NCBI GenBank assembly: GCA_004297225.1
Contig: SCUI01000010.1
Coordinates: 372,001 to 436,000 of the forward strand
Length of the DNA stretch: 64,000 nucleotides
Reading direction: 5' to 3'
Source: Lysobacteraceae bacterium
GTDB lineage: Bacteria > Pseudomonadota > Gammaproteobacteria > Xanthomonadales > Xanthomonadaceae
The position numbers were made by a program, and so were the translations under genes. Numbering within the stretch: the first letter of the stretch is position 1; the number at the start of each line of letters is the position of its first letter. The notes under the pieces were generated by a model. It had not been told where the DNA came from. It was given only the letters and a program-made list of their open reading frames with translations, and did no database searches. Below, piece after piece: positions 58,685 to 64,000 of the stretch.

Positions 58685-58903
58685 CTACCGACCAACCCCG
58701 TGCGGCGTGATCCAGCCCATGTAGATCGCGAGGGCGACGAACAGGATCAGGGCCACGGACAAGGCGATGCGCTTGGTGAGCGCGTTCACGGTGCGCTTGG
58801 TCGTACCTTTGTCGACCAGCATGTAGTACAGCCCGGCGCCGAGGTTCCAGAGGATGACCAGCAGGAAAGCGACGATCAGCAGCGTTTTCAGCGAGTCGCT
58901 CAT
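58685..58903 (-). CDS. Small twin-TM DUF2909-like protein
   Basis: A 72-residue protein with two membrane helices (LLIVAFLLVILWNLGAGLYYML and RIALSVALILFVALAIYMGW). This DUF2909-type gene is a regular neighbour of surf1 in gammaproteobacterial cox clusters, but its role is unknown. It is divergent from surf1. Confidence 0.8.
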   Translation of the reverse strand: MSDSLKTLLIVAFLLVILWNLGAGLYYMLVDKGTTKRTVNALTKRIALSVALILFVALAIYMGWITPHGVGR

Positions 58904-58972
58904 GGTGCCTGTCCTCGGGGCGCGCCCGCTGGGCGCAACCCGGCCATTATCGCAGCCCGCGGCCTGGCCGGC

Positions 58973-59734
58973 GTGACCCGCCGCGGCAACCTCCTGCTGG
59001 GTTGGGCACTGGCGCTGCTCGGGATCGCGCTGTTCGCGAGGCTCGGCCTGTGGCAACTGGAGCGCATGCACGAGAAGCGGGCGATGCTCGACGCGGTCGA
59101 GTCGGTCGTTCGCGAGCGCCAGCCGGTATCGCTGGACCGCGCCGCGGATGCCGCGGATGCGCGCAAGTACGCCTGGGCGGCCGGCAGCGGCCACTTCGCG
59201 GCGCTGCCACCGATCCTGCTCGACAACCAGTCGCGCAACGAACGTCCTGGCGTGCGCGTGTTCCGCGTGTTCGAACCGGATGACGGCGCGCCGCTGCTGG
59301 TCGAGCTCGGCTGGCTGCCGGTGCCCGGCGACCGCCGCATGCCGGCGGTGCCGATGCCCGCGGGCGTGGCGAATGTCGCCGGCCTGCTGGCACCGCCGCC
59401 GTCCGCGGGGCTCGCCAAGGGCACGCCCGTCGCAATTTGCGAAGGCCTCCCTTGTGGGAGCGGCGCAAGCCGCGAAGCGCTTCTCGCCATCGCACTGGAT
59501 CTCCCGGAACTTGCAGGCACGCTGCACCTCCCGGCCCTCGCCCCGCGCATCCTCAAGCTCGATCCCGCGCAACCGCTTCCCGCCACGCCCGCCTACGCCC
59601 GCGACCTCGACATCCTCCCCAACACCCAGCCGCCCGAACGCCACCTCGGCTATGCCGTGCAGTGGTTCGGGCTCGCGACCACGGTGCTCGTGATCGCGCT
59701 GCTGCTCACCTTCCGCAAGCGAAAAACGCCATGA
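58973..59734 (+). CDS. SURF1 family cytochrome oxidase assembly protein
   Basis: A 253-residue protein with terminal membrane helices (about 7-26 and 230-247) and a periplasmic domain, needed for heme a insertion into subunit I. Family blocks are LGLWQLERMHEKRAML, VELGWLPV and the C-terminal RHLGYAVQWFGLATTVLVIALL. Residues about 160-170 (PCGSGASREAL) are encoded by a REP-like repeat (59451-59479) that keeps the frame. The start is GTG 58973; the frame upstream belongs to the opposite-strand gene. The stop overlaps the next ATG. Confidence 0.9.
   Translation: MTRRGNLLLGWALALLGIALFARLGLWQLERMHEKRAMLDAVESVVRERQPVSLDRAADAADARKYAWAAGSGHFAALPPILLDNQSRNERPGVRVFRVFEPDDGAPLLVELGWLPVPGDRRMPAVPMPAGVANVAGLLAPPPSAGLAKGTPVAICEGLPCGSGASREALLAIALDLPELAGTLHLPALAPRILKLDPAQPLPATPAYARDLDILPNTQPPERHLGYAVQWFGLATTVLVIALLLTFRKRKTP
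59451..59479 (+). repeat. REP-like repeat inside surf1
   Basis: CTTGTGGGAGCGGCG-CAAGCCGCGAAGCG matches the unit at about 51037-51064 (minus strand there). It is in frame and adds about ten residues to SURF1. Confidence 0.75.
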
Positions 59735-60336
59735 CCTCCACGCCCGTCCAGCCCGCCCCCGAACAGCAACGCAATCGCCGCGGCCGCCTGGTCCTGCTCG
59801 CGATTGCCGGCTTGTTCTTCGGCGTCATGCTGGTCGCCGGCCTGCTGCGCTTTTCCGGCTGGCGTCCCGCCGGCAGCAACGTGCACGGCGAAATGCTGGA
59901 GCCGCTGGTGGACCTGCGCGAGCGTGCACCCGCATTGCACGATGGCGGCACGTACGCGTGGAATCCGCCGGCACGCACCTGGCGGATCGCCGTCGCGCCG
60001 CCGGCCGACTGCGGCGTCGCGTGCGACAAGGTCGCCGCGGACCTCGACAAGGTCTGGCGCCTGATGGGCCGCAAGGCGGATCGCATCGACATCCTCTGGC
60101 TGTGCCCGGACGCCGCCTGCGTGGTGCCGTCTCCGCTGGCCGAGGACCGCACGTTGCGCCGCCTGCGCCCGGATGCCGCGTTGCGCGCCACGCTGCCGCG
60201 CGTGGATGAAGGCGCCAGCGCCGGCGTACCGGTCTACGTGCTGGATCCGAACGGGTTCGTGATCCTGCGTTACCCTCCGGGCTCGGATCCGGGCGGCCTG
60301 CGCGCGGACCTCGCCAAGCTGCTGAAGTTGATCTGA
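59731..60336 (+). CDS. Membrane-anchored Sco-like protein with a CxxxC motif
   Basis: A 201-residue protein with one membrane helix (LVLLAIAGLFFGVMLVAGLLRF). The periplasmic part has WRIAVAPPADCGVACDK, where C94-x3-C98 matches the copper motif of Sco1, and later VYVLDPNGFVILRYPPGSDPGGLRADLAKLL, like the end of a thioredoxin/Sco fold. The conserved Sco histidine is not evident. In this gene position clusters often have a small cox assembly protein; no ordinary sco1 is found here. Role in CuA loading is inferred. It overlaps surf1 and is followed by ctaA. Confidence 0.68.
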   Translation: MTSTPVQPAPEQQRNRRGRLVLLAIAGLFFGVMLVAGLLRFSGWRPAGSNVHGEMLEPLVDLRERAPALHDGGTYAWNPPARTWRIAVAPPADCGVACDKVAADLDKVWRLMGRKADRIDILWLCPDAACVVPSPLAEDRTLRRLRPDAALRATLPRVDEGASAGVPVYVLDPNGFVILRYPPGSDPGGLRADLAKLLKLI

Positions 60337-60338
60337 CG

Positions 60339-61499
60339 ATGTCCGCCGCCTCCAAGCATTACCACCGTCTTGCCTGGCTTGCCTGTGCGCTGGCCCTGGG
60401 CGTGATCGTGTTCGGCGCCTTCGTGCGCCTGTCCAATGCCGGCCTCAGCTGCCCGGACTGGCCTACCTGCTACGGCCAGGCGACGTGGCCGTCCGCACCC
60501 GCGGATGCCGCCGACCATGCGGCCAGCGCGATCCGTCCGTTCGACGACACCCGCGCATGGCGCGAGCAGGTGCACCGCATGCTGGCCGGTTCGCTCGGCG
60601 CGCTGGTGTTGCTGCTCGCGGTTCTCGCCGCGCGCCGCGAACGCCACGGCGTGGCGCAGGTGCTGGGCGCGTCGCTGCTGGTGGCGATCGCCATTCCGCT
60701 GTACATGCGCGGCGAGCACGTCGCGGCGTCGGTGCTGGCTGCGATCGGCGAACTGATCCTGGTGGTCGCGGCGGTGCGCTGGGCCCGGGGCGCCGACGGC
60801 AGCGTCACGCAGTCGTTGCCGCCGATCGCGGCGCTGACACTGGCCGTGATCATTTTCCAGGCCTTGCTGGGCATGTGGACCGTGACCTGGTTGCTGAAAC
60901 CGATCGTGGTCATGGGCCACCTGCTTGGCGGCCTGCTGACGTTCGCGCTGCTGTCGTGGCTGGCCTGGCGCGCGACCGACCTGCCTGTGCGCGTTCCCGG
61001 CGCGCATGTGTTGCGCCGGTTGGTGGCGATCGGGCTGGCGTTGCTGGCCGTGCAGATCGCGCTGGGCGGCTGGACCAGCGCCAACTATGCCGCGCTGTCG
61101 TGCGGCACGGATTTCCCCAAGTGCGTCGGCCAGTGGATGCCGCCGCACGATTTCCGCGAAGGCTTCGTGCTCTGGCGCGGCATCGGCGTGGATTACGAGG
61201 GCGGCGTGCTCGATGGGGCCTCGCGCATCGCGATCCACATCGCCCATCGCACTGGCGCCCTGGTGGTGTTCCTCTACCTGGGCTGGCTGGCGCTGCGGTT
61301 GCTGCGTTCGCCCGGCGTGCGCGGTTTCGGCGGCGGGCTGGCGGTCCTGCTGCTGGCGCAGGTGACGCTGGGCGTGCTCAACGTCGTGCTCGCGTTGCCG
61401 CTGTGGGTGGCGGTGCTGCACAACGCCGGCGCCGCGCTGCTGCTGTTTACGCTGGTGGCGCTGCTCGCGCGGCTGCGCGCACCCGAAGGACGCGACTGA
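60339..61499 (+). CDS. ctaA: Heme A synthase
   Basis: A 386-residue eight-helix membrane enzyme (COX15 type) that oxidises the heme O methyl group to a formyl group. Conserved histidines appear in [22 protein letters not shown] and [11 protein letters not shown]; the loop cysteines are seen in [11 protein letters not shown] and [14 protein letters not shown]. It is one base before ctaB. Confidence 0.94.
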   Translation: MSAASKHYHRLAWLACALALGVIVFGAFVRLSNAGLSCPDWPTCYGQATWPSAPADAADHAASAIRPFDDTRAWREQVHRMLAGSLGALVLLLAVLAARRERHGVAQVLGASLLVAIAIPLYMRGEHVAASVLAAIGELILVVAAVRWARGADGSVTQSLPPIAALTLAVIIFQALLGMWTVTWLLKPIVVMGHLLGGLLTFALLSWLAWRATDLPVRVPGAHVLRRLVAIGLALLAVQIALGGWTSANYAALSCGTDFPKCVGQWMPPHDFREGFVLWRGIGVDYEGGVLDGASRIAIHIAHRTGALVVFLYLGWLALRLLRSPGVRGFGGGLAVLLLAQVTLGVLNVVLALPLWVAVLHNAGAALLLFTLVALLARLRAPEGRD

Positions 61500-61500
61500 G

Positions 61501-62427
61501 ATGACCCCGACGCCATCGATCGTCCGCCAGTACTGGAGCCTGACCAAGCCGCGGGTCGTGGCCCTGATCGTGTTCACCGCCGCGATCGGCATGTTCCTGG
61601 CGGTGCCCGGGCTGCCGCCGTTGCGCGAATCGGTGCTCGGCTTCCTCGGCATCTGGCTGGCGGCGGCGAGCGCGGCGACCGTCAACCAGCTGCTCGACTC
61701 GCGCATCGACGCGAAGATGGCGCGCACCAGCTGGCGGCCGATCGTGGTGGGGCAGGTGACGCCGCGGCAGGCGCTGGTGTTCGCGCTGGTGCTGGGCGCC
61801 GCCTCGATGGCGGTCCTGCTGCTGTGGGTGAACACCATCACCGCGGTGCTGACGTTCTGCTCGCTGATCGGCTATGCGGTGGTGTACACGCGCTTCCTCA
61901 AGCGCGCCACGCCGCAGAACATCGTCATCGGCGGTGTCGCCGGTGCCGCGCCGCCGCTGCTGGGCTGGGCGGCGATCACCGGCATGCAGGACCAGTGGGG
62001 CTGGGCGCACGCACTGCTGCTGGTGCTGATCATCTTCGTGTGGACGCCGCCGCATTTCTGGGCGCTGGCGATCTTCCGCCGCGCCGATTACGCGCGGGCG
62101 ATGGTGCCGATGCTGCCGGTCACCCATGGCGTGGAATACACCCGCTGGCAGATCCTGCTGTATACCGTGCTGCTGGTGGTGGTGACGGTGCTGCCGTGGG
62201 TCGTCGGCATGAGCGGCAATTTCTACCTCGGCGGCGCGCTGGTGCTGGGTGCGATGTTCCTCTGGTATGCCTGGCGCCTGCTGGATCCGCCGGACGAGTT
62301 CTATGCGATGCGGGTGTTCAACTATTCGATCGTGTACCTGATGGCGTTGTTCGCGTTCCTGCTGGTGGACCACTGGATGCTGCCGTACCTGCAGCCGGCG
62401 GCGATGATGGAATTCGTGCCCGAGTAG
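61501..62427 (+). CDS. ctaB: Protoheme IX farnesyltransferase
   Basis: A 308-residue UbiA-type prenyltransferase making heme O from heme B. The two aspartate-rich substrate blocks are [19 protein letters not shown] and the [17 protein letters not shown] region; nine helices are expected. It is the last recognised cox-assembly gene; the usual sco1 does not follow. Confidence 0.95.
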   Translation: MTPTPSIVRQYWSLTKPRVVALIVFTAAIGMFLAVPGLPPLRESVLGFLGIWLAAASAATVNQLLDSRIDAKMARTSWRPIVVGQVTPRQALVFALVLGAASMAVLLLWVNTITAVLTFCSLIGYAVVYTRFLKRATPQNIVIGGVAGAAPPLLGWAAITGMQDQWGWAHALLLVLIIFVWTPPHFWALAIFRRADYARAMVPMLPVTHGVEYTRWQILLYTVLLVVVTVLPWVVGMSGNFYLGGALVLGAMFLWYAWRLLDPPDEFYAMRVFNYSIVYLMALFAFLLVDHWMLPYLQPAAMMEFVPE

Positions 62428-62441
62428 ACGGAGATGAAAGC

Positions 62442-62861
62442 GTGAACCGCCTCGACGTCGAATGCGAACAGAAGCTGGACGATTGCGGCGAAGCGTTTAC
62501 GCACGTTTCGTTCCACATCGACGGGCGCCCGCTGCTGGAGATGGTCCGGGAGTTCGAGACGGCTTTTGCCGGCGAGCTCGCGGGCGAATACGACACCCAG
62601 GCTTGCGACTGCTACACCGAGGAGTTCCTGCTCGGTCGGGACGGTGGACAAGACAAGACGGAACTGCTGTGTTGTACCTGCGGCTGCATGGGCTGCTGGC
62701 CGCTCAACGCCAGGATCACCGTCGACGGAAATTCCGTCACCTGGGATGGATTCGAACAGCCCCATCGCGACTGGTCCTACGAAGGCTTCGGCCCGTTCGT
62801 GTTCGATCTCGACCAGTACCGCAGCGCCATCGCGGTGATCGGCAGGAGGGTGCCGACATGA
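62442..62861 (+). CDS. Cysteine-rich cytosolic protein of unknown function
   Basis: A 139-residue protein. Its nine cysteines include ACDC and the cluster CCTCGCMGCW, suggesting a bound metal. The end (WSYEGFGPFVFDLDQYRSAI) is aromatic. I do not recognise a family. GTG 62442 follows GGAG at 8-base spacing. Its stop overlaps the MAPEG start, so the small genes here probably form one message. Confidence 0.7.
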   Translation: MNRLDVECEQKLDDCGEAFTHVSFHIDGRPLLEMVREFETAFAGELAGEYDTQACDCYTEEFLLGRDGGQDKTELLCCTCGCMGCWPLNARITVDGNSVTWDGFEQPHRDWSYEGFGPFVFDLDQYRSAIAVIGRRVPT

Positions 62862-63283
62862 CATCACCAAGCGCGATCGCGCTGGCCGGATTCATCTCCT
62901 GGGCGCTGCTGCTGCTGGTGCTGATGGAGGTCATCCGCTCGCAACTCGTCCTGCGCGGCAAGGTCGCCGCGAACGCATTCACGCCGGACAACGCCGGGCT
63001 GTCGCCTTTCATGCAGCGCCTGGCCCGCGCCCATGCGAACTGCGTCGAGGGACTGCCGATCTTCGGCGGCCTCCTGCTGGTGGCCATCGCAACCGAAAGG
63101 ACAGGAATCACCGATTCGATGGCCTACGTGTTCCTGGCCGCGCGGATCTTCCAGTCGCTCGTGCACCTGGCCTCGCTGGGCAAGGTTGCCGTTACCGTTC
63201 GTTTTGGCGCATTTGCCATCCAGTTGGCGATCGGGTTGTACTGGGCCTTCGGTCTCCTGGTGTCGCTGGTTGGAATGGAGTAA
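62858..63283 (+). CDS. MAPEG family membrane protein
   Basis: A 141-residue four-helix membrane protein. The pattern FMQRLARAHANCVEGLPIFGGLLLVA and VFLAARIFQSLVHLASLGKVAVTVRFGAFAIQLAIGLYW is typical of bacterial MAPEG proteins and differs from the one at 36565. Substrate unknown. It overlaps the preceding gene (ATGA). Confidence 0.8.
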   Translation: MTSPSAIALAGFISWALLLLVLMEVIRSQLVLRGKVAANAFTPDNAGLSPFMQRLARAHANCVEGLPIFGGLLLVAIATERTGITDSMAYVFLAARIFQSLVHLASLGKVAVTVRFGAFAIQLAIGLYWAFGLLVSLVGME

Positions 63284-63286
63284 TGC

Positions 63287-63682
63287 ATGGCCAAGATGAT
63301 CAAGGGCCCCTCCTCGCGCAGGCCGCCGGTGCCGGCAAAGGGCCATGCGGAAATCGCCAATTGGATGGAGACGGTGATGCCGGCGGTGAAGCCGATCGTC
63401 GAGCGCCTGGACGCGATCATCCGCAAAGAGCTCAAGGGCTTGCAGTACGCGGTCAAGTGGCAGCACGCGTTCTATGGATTGCCGGACGAGGGCTGGATCA
63501 TCGAGATCGGGGCCTACCATGTCTCGGTGAACATCGTGTTCCATGGCGGTGCGGAGTTCGACGACCCGCCGGAACTCGGCGAGGGCGCGCGCTATGTCAA
63601 GCTGCGCTCGGTCGAGGAGGCCAGCGCGCCGCAAGTTCGCGCGTGGATCCGCGAGGCACGCCGTCATTCCGGGTGGAAGTAG
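63287..63682 (+). CDS. DUF1801-like protein
   Basis: A 131-residue soluble protein. The pattern IANWMETVMPAVKPIVERLDAIIRKELKGLQYAVKWQHAFYG with an aromatic beta-rich second half and conserved YHVSVNIVFHGG fits the DUF1801/YdhG family, whose role is unclear. It follows the MAPEG gene by 3 bases. Confidence 0.75.
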   Translation: MAKMIKGPSSRRPPVPAKGHAEIANWMETVMPAVKPIVERLDAIIRKELKGLQYAVKWQHAFYGLPDEGWIIEIGAYHVSVNIVFHGGAEFDDPPELGEGARYVKLRSVEEASAPQVRAWIREARRHSGWK

Positions 63683-63686
63683 GGCG

Positions 63687-64000
63687 ATGAACGGAACGTT
63701 GCTGGTCGGGTTGGGTGGGTTCCTGGGTGCCATCGCACGTTACAAGCTCGGCGCTGCGATCACCCACGGCACCGGACTCGTGCGGTTCCCGATCGGCACT
63801 TTCGCCGTCAACCTGGTCGGTTGCCTCGCGATCGGGCTGCTCGCCGGCGTGGTCGCGCGCTACCACGTGCTGGGCACCGAGGCGCGCCTGTTCCTGTTCA
63901 CGGGCCTGCTTGGCGGGTTCACCACGTTCTCGGCATTCGGGTTGGAATCGGTCGAGCTGCTGCGCCGCGGCGAGTTGGCCGTGGCCGGCTTGTATGCTGG
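63687..64000 (+). CDS. crcB: Fluoride exporter CrcB/Fluc (5' part only)
   Basis: The first 104 residues of a four-helix fluoride channel; it runs off the window. MNGTLLVGLGGFLGAIARYKL, FPIGTFAVNLVGCLAIG and FTGLLGGFTTFSAFGLE contain the conserved GGxxGAxxRY, the pore asparagine and the TTFS block. It lies 4 bases after the DUF1801-like gene, so no fluoride riboswitch precedes it here. Confidence 0.9.
   Translation, partial: MNGTLLVGLGGFLGAIARYKLGAAITHGTGLVRFPIGTFAVNLVGCLAIGLLAGVVARYHVLGTEARLFLFTGLLGGFTTFSAFGLESVELLRRGELAVAGLYA

Noticed and set aside
63683-63686. Fluoride riboswitch before crcB
   Set aside because: Only 4 bases separate crcB from the previous gene, leaving no room for an aptamer.

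Overview
The window is high-GC (about 70 percent), densely packed gammaproteobacterial chromosome. Gene content and order point to the Lysobacteraceae (Xanthomonadaceae), probably a Lysobacter or Luteimonas-like member. Reasons are an OleD-like gene beside ubiJ/ubiB, a long membrane-anchored phosphomannomutase, a cox cluster with a 72-residue DUF2909-type gene, gpmI-envC-ctp, and many short palindromes with a GTAG head like the SMAG/REP elements described in Stenotrophomonas. Assignment to genus is inference. I saw no rRNA, tRNA, CRISPR array, transposase or prophage.

Layout. 1-4570: OleD-like end, ubiJ, ubiB, truC, arfB and an acyltransferase. 4614-9757: a CNB-GGDEF protein, then a three-gene putative peptide-modification cassette (class III cyclase-like TPR protein, a 99-residue precursor-like peptide on the opposite strand, and a SagB-related FMN dehydrogenase). 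9747-13320 (minus): cvrA-like antiporter, comM, ubiK. 13453-20366: glnB, a periplasmic-sensor GGDEF protein, speE/speA, an SDR and a SPOR protein. 20381-30799: argS, radC, a split coaC/coaB, dut, a long PMM/PGM, a DUF4124 protein, pyrE, xth, ampG. 30895-36954: anmK, a mepM-like endopeptidase, tyrS, an MgtC-like protein, an unknown protein and a MAPEG protein. 37003-43679: M28 lipoprotein peptidase, a repeat protein, gpmI-envC-ctp. 43726-45986: a small accessory block with an XRE regulator, a secreted phospholipase-A2-like protein and a lipoprotein. 46050-54284: rhomboid, FadL porin, DUF2946 and OprC-type copper receptor, putA. 54523-62427: the aa3 cytochrome oxidase cluster with its heme A and assembly genes. 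62442-64000: three small genes and the start of crcB.

How the genes fit together. Three ubiquinone accessory genes (ubiJ, ubiB, ubiK) lie close to a nucleotide-signalling region. Peptidoglycan recycling and remodelling genes (ampG, anmK, mepM-like, envC) recur. Copper handling is represented by the OprC-type receptor and by Cox11, Cox2 and a Sco-like CxxxC protein. Convergent gene ends with room between them usually carry a palindromic element.

The best candidate for an undescribed system is the 5619-9757 cassette. The most notable smaller observations are the coaBC fission, repeats that have entered coding sequence (oleD-like, surf1), a perfect hairpin covering the ribosome binding site of the M28 peptidase, and the phospholipase-A2-like protein.
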